Shown here piece by piece: positions 1 to 11,660 of a stretch of DNA of 64,000 nucleotides; within the stretch, counting starts at the first letter, position 1, and each line of letters opens with the position of its first letter. The stretch comes from Maylandia zebra (taxonomy: Eukaryota; Chordata; Actinopteri; Cichliformes; Cichlidae): contig NC_135170.1 of the NCBI RefSeq assembly GCF_041146795.1, forward strand, positions 7,287,033 through 7,351,032. Reading direction: 5' to 3'. The notes under the pieces are model-generated. The model saw only the letters and a program-made list of their open reading frames with translations. It was not told the DNA's origin and did no database searches. The translations under genes were made by a program, and so were the position numbers.

Positions 1-1107
1 CAGCCTTCGTCTCGTGTCTCCGCTGGAGGATCCGAGGGACCGCTCCAGCCTTCGTCTCGTGTCTCCGCTGGAGGGTCCGACGGACCGCTCCGGTCTTTGT
101 TTCCTGTTTCCGCTGGAGGGTCCAAGGGACCGCTCCGGCCTTTGTCTCCTGTTTCAGCTGGGGGGCCCGAGGAGCCCGTCCAGCAGCCTTCCTCGTCAGC
201 TGGTGGTTCCGGAGAACCACACCAGCCTCATGCCTCGTCGGCTGGAGGGTCCGAGGGGCCCGTTCAGCCGCCTGTCTCCGCTGGAGGGTCCGAGGGGCCC
301 GTTCAGCCGCCACCTGCGGCCGCCTCGTCGTCGCCTGGTCCAGCTTCATCAGAGTCTTCATCCTCGTCTGGTCCGGCCTCATCAGAGTCTTCATCCTCGT
401 CTGGTCCGGCTTCTGCTACGCCTGGTCCGGCCTCTGCTTCTGCTACGCCTGGTCCGGCCTCTGCTTCTGCTACGCCTGGTCCTGCGGCTGTTAAGCCGCC
501 GCCCAAGCCTCGTTCTGCACCTCGATATCGCCGGCCATTTTCCGGGCCACCTGCTGGACGTCACCGCCGTCGGGGTCGGTCCCCTGAACTGCTCCGTGGT
601 CTCCTTCGTCGCCGCCGCTGCCTTCCGCACGGCCGGCCCCCGGACCGCCATCGCCTGAGTGGCCGCCGCTGCCTTCCGCACGGCCGGCCCCCGGACCGCC
701 ATCGCCTGAGTGGCCGCCGTTGCCGTCCGCACGGCCGGCCCCCCGAACTGTATCCACGTCGCCGCCGTTGCCGTCCGCACGGTCGGCCCCCCGAACTGTT
801 TTGGACTCCTGTGCTGTTGGCCCCCTGGCCGGCCCCCTGAACTGTTTTGGACTCCTGTGCTGTCGGCCCCCTGAACTCTTCTGTTTTGGACTCTGTTTTT
901 TCCTGTGTTCTGGTGTGCTTTGTTTCTTTTGGTTTTGGGCTCGTTTTTTGTTTTTGTCTTTTGGCCTTCTGGTGCTCCGGTTTTGTTTTGCTTCGAGCCC
1001 TCCGTCCTGGACCCCCGCCGCCCGCCCTGGTCGGGTTGTTTTCTGTTTTTTCTGGCTGTTTTGTTTCTTGTTGGGCTGTCTGGAGCCAGCCTTTGAGGGG
1101 GGGGTAC
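1..1107 (+). mobile_element. 3' internal part of a Gypsy-like LTR retrotransposon (fossil)
   Basis: This GC-rich block runs off the left edge of the window. It encodes low-complexity Pro/Ser/Gly/Ala-rich sequence built from short tandem units, including a period of about 51 bp between roughly 612 and 760. It ends in a purine-rich polypurine-like tract at 1094-1107, directly before a terminal repeat that starts with TG. That arrangement is typical of the 3' end of fish Ty3/Gypsy elements, whose last internal stretch is often repetitive. Only the tail lies in the window, so integrity cannot be judged. The family call is inference from the layout, since no reverse transcriptase or integrase is visible here. 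Confidence 0.6.
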
Positions 1108-1654
1108 TGTCATGATCCTGGGTCCTTTTGACCCAGCGTTTTGTGTTTTCTCTTCGCGATTTTGGTTCTGTTCTTCCTCTGGTTAGTGTTTACTCTGTTC
1201 TGCCCGTGTGTTCCTGTATCTAGTCCGCGTTCTTAGTTTGTGTCCTTTCATGTGTAAGTTCCTGTTTTATTGTGAAGGTCTGTGTCTTATGTGAGTGTTT
1301 TCAGTTTGCCTCCCTAGTCTCGTCATGTTAATTACTCCCAGCTGTGTTCCCCACCTGTATGTATTCCCCTGTGTTCTCTGAGTGTATTTAAGTTGTGTCT
1401 TCTGTCATAGTAGTTGCTGGTTCGTCTGTGTTGTTTCCCCTCGGTCTCCCTGCGTCTCTCCGTGTATAGTTCTCCGGATCTCCCTGCATCTTCGGTTCTG
1501 GTTTGTGTTGTTAGTTTACCCAGTTTAGGTTTCAGTTTCATGTTCCTAGCGCCTTTGTTTGCATTTTGTTGTTAATAAACACTCACCTGCACCAGAGCTG
1601 CCGCCTTTTGGTCCTATATATATTCCACACGGCTTGCCCCCGCAAACCGTGACA
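1108..1654 (+). repeat. 3' long terminal repeat of the Gypsy-like element
   Basis: A 547-bp unit begins TGTCATGATC straight after the polypurine-like tract and ends CCGTGACA, so the ends form the short TG...CA inverted repeat expected of an LTR. A TATTTAA stretch near 1385 and an AATAAA at 1574-1579 fit an LTR promoter and polyadenylation signal. The partner LTR would lie left of the window, so the age cannot be estimated from LTR divergence here. A short similar start is seen near 46,208. Confidence 0.65.
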
Positions 1655-1687
1655 ATTTCATATTATACTAATGACAAAATATACTGA

Positions 1688-1960
1688 TACAGTGGGATGC
1701 AGAAGTTTGGGCAACCTTGTTAATAGACATTATTTTCCTGTATAAATCGTTGGTTGTTACAATAAAAAAATGTCAGTTAAATATCATACAGGAGACACAC
1801 ACAGTGATATTTGAGAAGTGAAAAGAAGTTTACTGGATTTACAGAAAGTGTGCAATAATTGTTTAAACAAAATCAAGCAGGTGCATCAATTTGGGCACCA
1901 CAAAAAAGAAATGAAATGAATATTTAGTGTATATCAATGTGTGTGTCTCCTATATGATAT
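1688..1960 (+). mobile_element. Mariner-like non-autonomous fragment
   Basis: The block opens with CAGTGGGATGCAGAAGTTTG, the start of a common fish mariner-type repeat, and carries the associated AT-rich body. The stretch at about 1785-1806 recurs inverted at about 1937-1958, so the unit is partly self-complementary. No transposase is encoded. It abuts the LTR on the left and the truncated end of a Harbinger transposon on the right, so it probably took part in removing the Harbinger 3' end. Family assignment is from memory of the consensus. Confidence 0.55.
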
Positions 1961-3588
1961 ATGGGGTGCCTTTGTCTGGATGTGCTTCCCATCCAGAGCT
2001 GCACAGCACAGAGGAAAGTTCCAGCGCTCCTGGAATCCCTCTGTGATGGACCGCCAGTCTCCAGGTGAAGGCACAGCCATGAAGTCGTCCACTAGACAGT
2101 CCCAGATGGACGTCGCTGCCTGGGGGGTGATCTGGCTCACCGTGGACACACCGACTCTGAAACTGAACGCGATGGTCCTGAAGGAGTCCGCGGTGACAAG
2201 GAACCTGGACAAAATTGTTCAAAATCAGTATTATGTGTACTGCAGTTACAAAATACATTATTCAAATTCCAAAATACTTTTGTGATGTCAGATATAAATC
2301 ACAAAACTTAAATCTTACATAAAACATTTTGTAATTATAAGGATAATTACAAAATGTATATTAGATAATATCTAAAACAGTTGTGTTTTGTTTTAACTTT
2401 AACATATCATAATTTGGTAGCAACTTTCACAACTACAGTGAGCCAATCACTCATAATTCCTAAACATGTCAATCAGGTAGGAATGAAGTGAGACATTAAT
2501 AGAAATAAAGAGTTGTGTGTTGACATGTAGCCCTTTCCTTGCTTAAATCATTAATATTTTTGAAAAATTAATCTGTGATAAGACATAGCTTATCAAGATA
2601 GAACCATGTAACTAGAGATGAACCAAACTGTTCACAGTTTTATCTAACTCTGTTTTAATAAAGGCTGTGACCCCTGCTATAGAGTCTGACAGCTGCAGGG
2701 ATTATATACAAATATTAAACTATCCCAGAATTAAACCAGGTCTAAATAAAAAGGAGTGAGTATCACTACAAAGGTTAACTCAGTGGTCCTAATGCTACAG
2801 TTTGATATCAGCAAACACCGAGCGCATACATTGATGTGACACCACAGCCATGCTATCATGCAAACACTGATAACAGCATAAATCGAATTAAATCGGGACT
2901 TGATGAGAGCTTCTGAGTATCACTAGAAATATTATAAAGAGTCGTCTCTGTACCACAGTTTGCTTTCAGTAAACACCGACAGCATTCACTGTTAGCATAG
3001 CACATCCATGTTAGCAGTGTATAACTGGATGGATTAGCATATTAGCACAGATATCAATAAAGGACTACCGTATTAAATAGTTTTACTAACCTCAGGCAGA
3101 CGGACAGGCGCTCTGCAGGTGGGATTGAGCGTCTGTAGTTGGTGTCTAGGCGGGCGATGCTGGGACCGACGAGGGAAAGCAGGTCCTCAAACTGGCCGAC
3201 GGTGATAGCGCTGGAATCGGCCGTCATCCAGGCGCAGCTCCTGGAGCAAGTGGTGAAACTCACCAAACTGCTCATGCCTCTGGAGGACCTGATGGACCCA
3301 GGTACGGCGAGGACGTCTTTTACGCTGCTGCTCTGCTCTCCACAGTACATAGAGAAGGGAGACTCTCTCTTCAAGCGCTAGCTCGATAGCTGCCATCTTG
3401 CAAAGATACCGGTCTGGCACAACTCCCTCCCACATTCCTCCCACATTTCCGGTTCACGCGTGTCAAAATATTTTGACGCGCGATGGATTTTTCTTGGACA
3501 CGCGTTGAGACGCGAATGTACACGCGTCAAATTAGGGGCGTTTGGGGCATTTTATTCGCGTCCATCGCGTTCGGTGTGAACACACCGT
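1961..3588 (-). mobile_element. PIF/Harbinger DNA transposon, truncated
   Basis: The minus strand encodes two pieces of a Harbinger DDE transposase. The N-terminal piece (about 3444 down to 3054) contains RRTWVHQVLQR and ARLDTNYRRSIPPAERL. It needs a frame change near 3200, so the copy is dead. The second piece (about 2212 down to 1934) contains FRVGVSTVSQITPQ and PLCCAALDGKHIQ, the region around the first catalytic Asp. The two are separated by about 800 bp that looks like the usual Harbinger intron. The C-terminal half of the transposase is missing at the mariner junction. The other end, about 3450-3588, is rich in ACGCG words and ends with a motif resembling Harbinger termini where it meets the L2 element, so it may have inserted into the LINE. 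Confidence 0.75.
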
Positions 3589-5640
3589 TAGTCCGGAGGC
3601 TCCTGTGGCGCCTCCCAGAGGGCAGGAGGGTGAAGAGTCCATGTGATGGGTGACTGGGGTCTTTGATGATTTTCCCAGCCCTTTTCAGACACCGCTTCCT
3701 GTAGATGTCTTTTATGGCAGGAAGTGGTGCTCCGGCGATGCGCTGGGCAGTTTTCACGACCCTCTGCAACGCCTTCCGGTCCGAGGCAGAGCAGTTCCCG
3801 TACCAGACTGTTATACAGTTGGTCAGGATGCTCTCGATGGTGCAGCGATAGAAGTTCACCAGGATGTCTGAGGACAGGTGGTTCTTCCTCAGAGTCCTCA
3901 AGAAGAAGAGGCGCTGGTGAGCCTTCTTGACCAGCTTGGAGCAGTTGGTCGTCCAGGTGAGATCCTCGGAGATGTAGACTCCCAGGAACTTGAAGCTGCT
4001 CACACGCTCCACAGCCGTCCCCTTAATGTGGATGGGTGGATGTGGGTCAGCATTCCTCCTGTAGTCCACGATGAGCTCCTTGGTCTTCTCGGTGTTAAGC
4101 AGCAGGTTGTTTCTGTCGCACCACTCAGCCAGACGATCCACCTCCTCCCTGTAGGCGGCCTCATCGTTGTCACTGATGAGGCCAATCACCGTGGTGTCAT
4201 CTGCAAACTTAATGATGGTGTTGGAACCGTCAGCAGGTCTGCAGTCGTGGGTGAAGAGGGAGTAGAGGAAAGGGCTCATCACACAGCCTTGTGGTACACC
4301 GGTGTTCATTGTGATGGTAGATGAGCAGCGGTTATCCAGCCGGACATGTTGGGGGCGGTTGGTCAGGAAGTCCAGTAACCATTTGCAGATGAGGGAACTG
4401 ATACCCAGGTCTGTCAGTTTCCTGATGAGTTGTGAGGGGTGGATTGTATTGAATGCTGAACTGAAGTCTATAAACAGCATTCTGGCGTAGGTGTTGTTGT
4501 TGTCCAGGTGTGAGAGGACAGAGTGCATTGCGATGGAGACTGCATCCTCTGTGCTCCTGTTCCGGCGGTATGCGAATTGGTGGGGGTCCAGGGTGGGGGG
4601 GAGACAGGATTTGAAGTGTGCTAGGACCAGTCGCTCTAAGCACTTAGTGATGATGGGGGTGAGTGCTACTGGGCGGTAATCATTGAGGTAAGATGGGTTG
4701 GAGTTTTTGGGTATCGGGACGATGGAGGTGAATTTGAAGCAGGCCGGTACCACAGCGTGGGCCAAGGACAGATTGAATATGTCTGTGAGCACTCCTGCAA
4801 GCTCCCCAGAACACGCTCTGAGAACACGCCCGGGGATGCCATCAGGGCCTGCAGCCTTGTGGACATTGATCCTGCTCAGCACCGCTCCTACATCGGTGGG
4901 GGAGAGAGTCATAGGTTGGTGGTCTGGCGTCATGTCTGCTTTGGTTGTGGTTGTGGGGTTCCCTCGCTCAAAACGAGCATAAAAGTTGTTGAGCTCGTTG
5001 AGGAAGGAGACATCAGATGCGGGGGAGGGTTTGGTGGTCCTGTAGTCTGTGATGGTCTGGAGTCCTTGCCACATGCGTCGGGGGTTGGAGTTGGAGAAGT
5101 GTTCTTCTACCTTCTTTTTGTAATGGTGTTTGGCTTTTTTGATGCCCTTCTTTAGATTAGCCCTGGCTGTACTGTAGGCGTGTGCATCTCCTGACCTAAA
5201 GGCAGTGTTGCGGGCCTTCAGGAGGAGACGAACATCCCGGTTCATCCAAGGCTTCTGGTTGGGGTACATGGTGATCCGTTTCTGGGTGGTGACACTGTCT
5301 GTGGTTTTGGAGATGTAATCCAGTACAGATGAGGCGTACTGGTCCAGGTCTGTGTGGGTGAACATATTCCAGTCTGTGTTTTTAAATCTGTCCTGGAGCA
5401 CTGCGTCTGTCCCCTCTGGCCACACTTTAATTGTCCTCACAGCAGGTTTCACACGTTGGATGAGTGGTGAATACCGAGGTGTGAGGAACAGGGAGAGATG
5501 GTCCGATTGTCCAATGTGGGGGAGGGGTGTGGCTTTGTAGGCTCCAGCCAGGTTGGAATACACATGGTCTTTAGGCATAAGAGCAACAAGGGTTTTCTTC
5601 ACTTTTAAGTTGAGTGTAGATGGTGGTGTTCTATTAAAAA
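3589..5640 (-). mobile_element. L2-clade LINE with long open reverse transcriptase
   Basis: A frame of about 670 codons of LINE origin reads without a stop on the minus strand. It starts in the last part of the endonuclease domain (IGQSDHLSLFL), passes through the reverse transcriptase (NDYRPVALTPIITKCLERL, LFIDFSSAFNTI, GVPQGCVMSPFLYSLF, catalytic KFADDTTVIG) and reaches the C-terminal region (GLFTLLPSGRRHRSLR). This is typical of fish L2/CR1-group elements, which copy themselves by target-primed reverse transcription. The 5' end, with most of the endonuclease, is truncated near 5600. The 3' end stops abruptly at 3589, where Harbinger sequence begins, and the frame runs on into that sequence to 3527. 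The long open frame suggests a fairly young insertion. It cannot move by itself. Confidence 0.85.
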
Positions 5641-6785
5641 CAGATTTTTAAAAAATATATTAATGTAAAAAAAAACTACTCACTGACCTAACCTACCACC
5701 AAATGTAGCTAAGTGAGTCTCAGAACATAACAAGGAGCAATGGAAGATGGTGACCTAGTCTGATCAATCGTGGTTTCCTGAACATCATTATGACATATGA
5801 GTGACTCATTTACTCCAGAGAGAGATCACAGCAGGATGCACTATTAACAGATGAATGCCAGTCAGCAAAGGAAACATGATGTTCTGAGTAATGCTTTCCT
5901 TGGTTCTGACATTTGTGTGGATGCTACTTTGAACCCCCTCATAGTGCTATGAGTAAACACTTGGAGAAGAGTGGGAAGGAAAAACTCACTTTTAACAGGA
6001 AAAAACCTAGAAACAGAAGTTAGCATTTTATCCCATAAGCTCATCAGGGAAGAGTTTAGTGAGGTCACGGACATGTTAGAAAAATGGCCTTTTTCCCATG
6101 GACTAAATACCTTTACTCCTTTTGAAGGTTATGTACACATGCATTTAACTTAACAGTATTTTCTGATCACCATGGCTTCTTTCAATAAGATAATGCGCCC
6201 TGTCACACTGCAAAATGTATTCATATTTTTAACTTCCAAATCTCAGGTCAATCAAGCAGATATGGAGAGAAGGATCAGCTGGTAATGTCCTGTGGCTGAC
6301 ATTAAAGGACACAATTGAAGGTCTTGTCTGACCGATGTCCAGGTGAGTCAGAGGCTTTTTGGTGGCATGAAAGAGGCATAATATCAGACTTTTTTTTATA
6401 AATGTTGTGGTTGATCAGTCTATTTCAGTACATACATGAAAATCATGTAATAATAAGATGTAATTTCATACGTAAGAAAATAACTTCTACAGTTTTTCAT
6501 TTTCGGAGTTTCGTCAATTCAGGCCAAGCAGACTGTTTGTGACTTCTGTACTTTGTATTGTAATGTGTCTTTGATCTGTCGTTGGTTCTGAAATTTCAAA
6601 CATTATTGTAATAGCAATAATATTAGTTTAAATTGTGTAGTTTGACTCCATCAGCACCAACCAGTCACAGCCATCTTTACTTGTAGTTTCCTTTCCATTC
6701 TTCCTTTCTTCCACCCCTACAACTTCTCCCCACTCTCTCCACCGTGCTCTCTCCTTCCTTAGTTACATATTGATTAGGTCTCTCA
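5641..6785. other. Intergenic, no gene seen
   Basis: AT-rich sequence without a supportable gene. A short piece at about 5965-6010 (GTGGGAAGGAAAAACT and following) matches the core of the same fish repeat found more completely at 7864-8018. Nothing else is recognised. Confidence 0.5.
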
Positions 6786-6801
6786 GTGTGTGTATGTGCG
6801 T

Positions 6802-6859
<58 letters not shown>
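6786..6859. repeat. (GT)n microsatellite
   Basis: A pure GT run covers about 6804-6859, with an impure lead-in from 6786. The open frames of Val/Cys or Thr/His repeats across it are artefacts of the dinucleotide. Confidence 0.95.
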
Positions 6860-6861
<2 letters not shown>

Positions 6862-7863
6862 ATGCCTGGTCCTGCTGTGGTCAATGAGGTCAACATGGTG
6901 GCCAGACAGGCTTCTACCCCCCAACCCACCCACCCGTTTTTGTTGTTTTTTCTCCCTGCCTTTTCCATCTCCTCCTGTTCTCCCTTTTACAGTCATCGAG
7001 TGTAGTTAGATAAACGCAACTTTGAAGGAGTCAGAAAAGATCTCAGTTGGTAGTAGCTGAAACCAAAAATAAGCACTTATCTTTGGTTAATTTCCTATAT
7101 TACTAAATGTCAGTGTAGGAAAGTCAAGTTTCTGAATGCGTTTCAGACTGAAGTGAAACTGGAATACCACCACACATGAGTAGTAAAGGTCAAAAACTTG
7201 CATTTTTACAAGTTTCTTTGGACACAGGCAGACGATGTCCCTCTTTTCTTGCACTGGAAAAAAAGAGGCAGCCTGTTTTTCAAACACCACCTGACAGCAG
7301 CTGCCCTCACTGACCCTTTGGCCATCAGACTTGGTGTCTGAGTGGAGGAGGGGTCAGGATGGATGGGAGCCCTGGGGTCAATAGAGGACATAGGGCAAAG
7401 ACGGAGGGAGAGCCACAAAGAGGAAACTCAAAAGGATGCAGCACGAGAGAGGGCAAAAGAGATAAAGCAGGGACGACATGGTGTGGTCAGTGCTCAGTGT
7501 GCAGATTTTATGATCTGATTTTATAATCTGAATACAAAATCAAGTTAAGTTCTTAATGAAGCAAACCACAAACATCTAAGAAAACTACAGTTTCTTAGGA
7601 GCTTATCCTCAGTCGCTCACTTAGTTGGCCAGTCCGTCACTTTGATCCAAAGTTAAATAGCTCAACAATTACTAGATGGACTAACATGAAGTTTTAGTTT
7701 TTCTTTTATTTATTAGTTTTACAGACCATCTTCCCCATGCCATGGTGGAGGGCATTAGCTAAATGTGGTGACATTTCAGCTGGTTTTAATGTGTTTGGGT
7801 TTTGTTTTTGACATGTTCATTACCAGTCTCCACAGAGAGGTGACCCCCAGTGAGTGCTTTGAC
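6860..7863. other. Intergenic, no gene seen
   Basis: Unique-looking non-coding DNA. Short open frames on both strands lack start context, splice partners or recognisable domains. Confidence 0.5.
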
Positions 7864-8018
7864 AACAGTGGGAAGGAAAAACTCCCCTTTAACAGGAAGA
7901 AACGTCAAGCAGAACGAGGCTCGTGGAGAGTCAGCCATCTGCCGTGATCAGTGTGGAGGGAGGGGAGGAAGACAGGACAAAAAGCATGTTGTGGAAGAGA
8001 GCCAGAGATTAATGATAA
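7864..8018 (+). repeat. Interspersed fish repeat fragment
   Basis: The stretch contains the words AGTGGGAAGGAAAAACTCCC and TTTAACAGGAAGAAACGTCA, ending in GAAGAGAGCCAGAGATTAAT. I know these as a very common interspersed repeat core in teleost genomes. It encodes nothing recognisable. The superfamily is uncertain. Confidence 0.5.
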
Positions 8019-8026
8019 TATAATAC

Positions 8027-8342
8027 GGGGTGGCTGTAGCTCAGGTGGCAGAGCAGGTCAGCCACTAATCAGAAGGTCGGTGGTTCGATCCCAGGCTGCC
8101 TCCTGGCTGCATGCCAACTATCCTTGGGCAAGATACTAACCCTGTGTTTGCCTACTGGTGGTGGTCAGAGGGCCCGGTGGCGCCTGTGTCCAGCAGCCTC
8201 GCCTCTGTCAGTGCGCCCCAGGGCAGCTGTGGCTACAATGTAGCTTGCCATCACCAGTGTGTGAATGACTGAATGTAGTGTGAAGCGCTTTGGGGTCCTT
8301 AAGGACTAGAAAAGCACTATACAAATGCAGGCCATTTACCAT
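8027..8342 (+). repeat. tRNA-derived SINE-like repeat, copy 1
   Basis: The first 70 bases resemble a degenerate tRNA: an A-box-like TGTAGCTCAGGTGGCAGAGC and a B-box-like GGTTCGATCCC at the right spacing. The tail has the common fish motifs GTGTGAATGACTGAATG, AAGCGCTTTGGGG and GCCATTTACC. It cannot fold into a full cloverleaf with a 7-bp acceptor stem, so it is not a tRNA gene. Two more copies lie inverted at 9644-9910 and 34775-34884. No clear target duplication was seen. Confidence 0.65.
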
Positions 8343-9643
8343 TTCAATAACTCATTAAATGATTAACTACAAAGTGGTGTATTTAATGTATGCTGTAGTT
8401 CCATTAAACTATTGGTCAGACTAACTGTTTGTCCTGTATTTATGCTAAGCTAACTTTAGCTGTTCAATTAAATATATTTTACAGTTCCACATAAATATAT
8501 TATTGAAATGCTACATTTAAACTAGATGGTACCAGGCTCATAATTATTTTGAACTAGAGCACCCTCTGGTGGCAAAATCCAAACATGAACACCAGTGTAG
8601 TCCTTAGACTGCAAATTGAGCAGAAATCCAATAGCAACAACTTAGAAAACCAGCTGACCCGTGGCCTGTGACTCCCTCAGCATGGCATCTGATAGCCCTT
8701 GCTACAGGGTCACAGTAGTGACATCATGGGTCACCTCATTGTGGTGCAGTCTCTTTCCTGTGGTTAGGTTATCAGTGTGAGGGGTCAGACTCATTCTCCT
8801 TCTCAGGGGTGTCAACTGAACTGCTAAGACGTACTGTAATTGCTTTGGCCGTGTGACAGTGCAGGCAGCATTGCTGCACAGTATACAACCTTATTAGCAA
8901 CATAAATGTTAATGCATTATAAGGTGCAGGTTATGATGATAAGGTGTGGTGTGTATAGGAATACAAAGTCCGTTTGTGTTAGCTACATATCATTAAGACC
9001 TGTTTACATCCACACCACCAATGTGAGTTTGTTATGGGTGAATGCAGAGGGCTTCACATTGTCTGTTTAGAATTCCCCAGTAACTTAACATATTTTTGGA
9101 TTGTGGGAAGAAGTCTGAGTAACTAGAGAGAGTTCATAGAAACAACACAGAAGGCCCCCAGCTGGTTCTTGCATTTAAACCAAGGCCCTCTGTACTGTGC
9201 AGCAATAGTACTAACCACAACCTATGTAGAATCTTAAACACAGTAATTCTTTATTTACTTATGGTCCTCAGTGTGAGCTGGTCAAATATCGCCAATTTTA
9301 TGGTTGGTAGTTCAATCCCTTCAGTCTGCATGCTGAAAAAGCTTGTCCCTTCTTCATCGTGAAGAAGAAGTGTAATTATTAGATTGAAAGAAAACTGATG
9401 TTGAAAAAGGTGCTTGAGATGAGTGAGATGTGTTATGGAAGAACTGTCCCATTTCTATTCTAGTTCTGAAAAAACAGGCTTTCTTGAAAATGCTTTAGCG
9501 GGTGCTTGAACAATCTTTCTCCAGTCTTTCAAAGTTTTTCTTTCAACAACACTGGCTAGTTTTTTAGGACAGTTTAATCCAGTCCTATATCTCTCCATTT
9601 TCAGAGGAATGTTTTTCGTTTGGTAAACTACTCAGCACTGACT
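8343..9643. other. Intergenic, no gene seen
   Basis: Non-coding sequence between two inverted SINE-like copies. No coding, RNA or structured element is recognised. Confidence 0.5.
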
Positions 9644-9910
9644 TGTAAATGGCCTGTATTTGTAAAGCGCTTTACACTACATTCAATCATCCACACATTC
9701 ACACTGGTGATGGCAAGCTACATTGTAGCCACAGCTGCCCTGGGGCGCACTGACAGAGGCGAGGCTGCCGGACACTGGCGCCACCAGTAGGCAACGGGTG
9801 AAGTCTCTTGCCCAAGGACACAACGTCCGAGACTGTCAGGGCCGGGGGCTTGAATCGGCAACCTTCCGATTAAAAGGCGAACTGCCAACTCTTGAGCCAC
9901 GATCGCCCCA
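9644..9910 (-). repeat. tRNA-derived SINE-like repeat, copy 2 (inverted)
   Basis: Read on the minus strand, this has the same order as copy 1: a tRNA-like head with GTGGCTCAAGAGTTGGCAG and a B-box-like GATTCAAGCCCC, then the TTGGGCAAGAGACTT motif, a conserved middle part and the GCGCTTTACAAATACAGGCC tail. It differs from copy 1 at many positions, so the two are separate old insertions rather than a recent inverted duplication. Confidence 0.65.
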
Positions 9911-11660
9911 TACTTATAAATCATTCAAACATATAAAAGGAACAAAAATCAAGGGGTGAGCTAGTATTGTGTTTACATATAAGGGACAACTTAGCAAAGA
10001 ACCAGTTTTAAAATGCAAGTTTAGGCATTTTTTTTCAAACACCTCATTAGTTCCAGCTTCTTTAGTTGAATTGATGAAAAATGCCAAAGAGAGGACGTTT
10101 TGACAGGCATAGAGTTGTATTTTTTGCACCAAAAGCTGTTAGCTGAAAATGTGAGTGTATCTTTTTAAAAAAGAAAAGAGGAAACTGGAAAAATGGAAGA
10201 CAAATGAAGAGGATTAAATACTATCTATAGCAGGTGAAAAGTATCTGAAAGGCATGTTCTTAAGAAACAGGAGTGAAGAAAAATCCAGCAAAGATCCACA
10301 ATTTACTCTTCACCAAGATCTCAACAGAAACGGTCTCACTGGAACAGAAGTGGTGAAGAAGTGCAAACAGGGAGAGACCAGGGTTTGCTAAATTACATAA
10401 GAACTGGAAAAAACTGAGCGACAAGTTCATAAGGGGACTGATGAATTTAACGATGTTCACAGGTTCTCATTAAGAGGAAAGTATTTTCAGTCAAGTATTA
10501 AAAACAAGCCTTATATTCAAATGCATTTGTTATTTCTTCCAATTGATGTTAAGCAAGAACAAAAGGGTCTGTAATTCCCAAATAGTTAACTTCATATTTA
10601 TGTTAAACCCCTTGAATTACATTTGAATCACCTTAATCACATCTTCTTAGTTTGATTTAAATCCACTGCACAGAGACCAAATTACCAACACCTCTGGACC
10701 TAACTGTAGGTTCCACAGACCTCACCAAGACTTCAGATTCACTGGAGTTTTGCAGGGTTTTTTCCCCTTTTGTTTTAATTGTTTTTCTCTCTACATTGCT
10801 TGGTTATGTGTGGATAACCAGGTAGCTGAGAAGAAATACTAGTCATTTTTTTTTATTATTAATAGTGTGACTAATAATCGTTTATAAGCACATAAGCTTC
10901 ATTTTATCTCAATTTTCATGTTTTGTTCAGAGTGTACAGCCAATTGTACGCTCTGTTCATTGTATTTCCAAATTATGCAGCTCTGTACCTCCTCACTACA
11001 TCGCAGCGTTGCAGTTTTACCTCCACTTTTTTGCTACAAAATACTTTTCAGACTTGAGGATTTTGCAATAAAAGTTTTGTTCAGTGGGAATCTATTATCA
11101 CCTCTGGTCATTAGCAGTTATGGTTACGTTTCAAAACTACCATTCTCAAGTTTTACTGCAACTAGATGTAAGAAAAGGTTGTATTTGCAGCAGTGCAGTT
11201 CTTTTCCTTTATCTTTGTTATAATTAAATACAACAATAGCATTTGTGCTTTCAAAAACTCTACAGTCACACACAAAATCCACAACAGCCATGTCAGTCTG
11301 ATTAGTGATGACAGATCTTTAATAATCACCCAGAGTTCACATCAGTGCGTCACATCCAGATCAAATGCAAATCTCATGTTACACCTTAACAACTGTAAAT
11401 AACTGACAGACTCGTTGTCACATGGTTCACAGTATAAATTATATACAACATTTTCTGTAAGAAAACAAAAACATGTCAGAAGGAATTTAAGCGTTTCCTT
11501 TTACTTTGATGTTTCCTCTGTCTCAGCGGCAGAATCATCATTTGGTCAGCTGAGATTGGTGTGAGTGTGTGTGTGTGTGTGTGTACACAGTCAGGCTTCT
11601 GTCCCGCTGTGTGAGTGCGAGGCTGCTCCTCTTCACTTTTCTTTCTGTCTGTCTACCACT
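9911..11660. other. Intergenic, includes TIMM29 3' UTR
   Basis: No coding feature is supported. The part nearest 11,660 must hold the 3' untranslated region of TIMM29. A minus-strand AATAAA lies near 10,852 and an ATTAAA near 11,321, and either could be its polyadenylation signal. A short GT microsatellite is at about 11,565-11,585. Confidence 0.5.

Noticed and set aside
391-1113. A 240-codon minus-strand frame rich in Arg, Lys and Asn
   Set aside because: It is the antisense of the repetitive LTR-element tail, kept open by the tandem repeats.
3527-3588. C-terminal 20 residues of the LINE frame as part of the element
   Set aside because: These codons lie in Harbinger sequence beyond the junction and are not LINE-derived.
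6770-7009. Val/Cys and Thr/His repeat proteins
   Set aside because: They are translations of the GT microsatellite.
8030-8105. A possible tRNA gene (A- and B-box-like words)
   Set aside because: No acceptor stem can be formed, and the block continues into a repeat tail shared with two other copies, so it is a SINE-like element.
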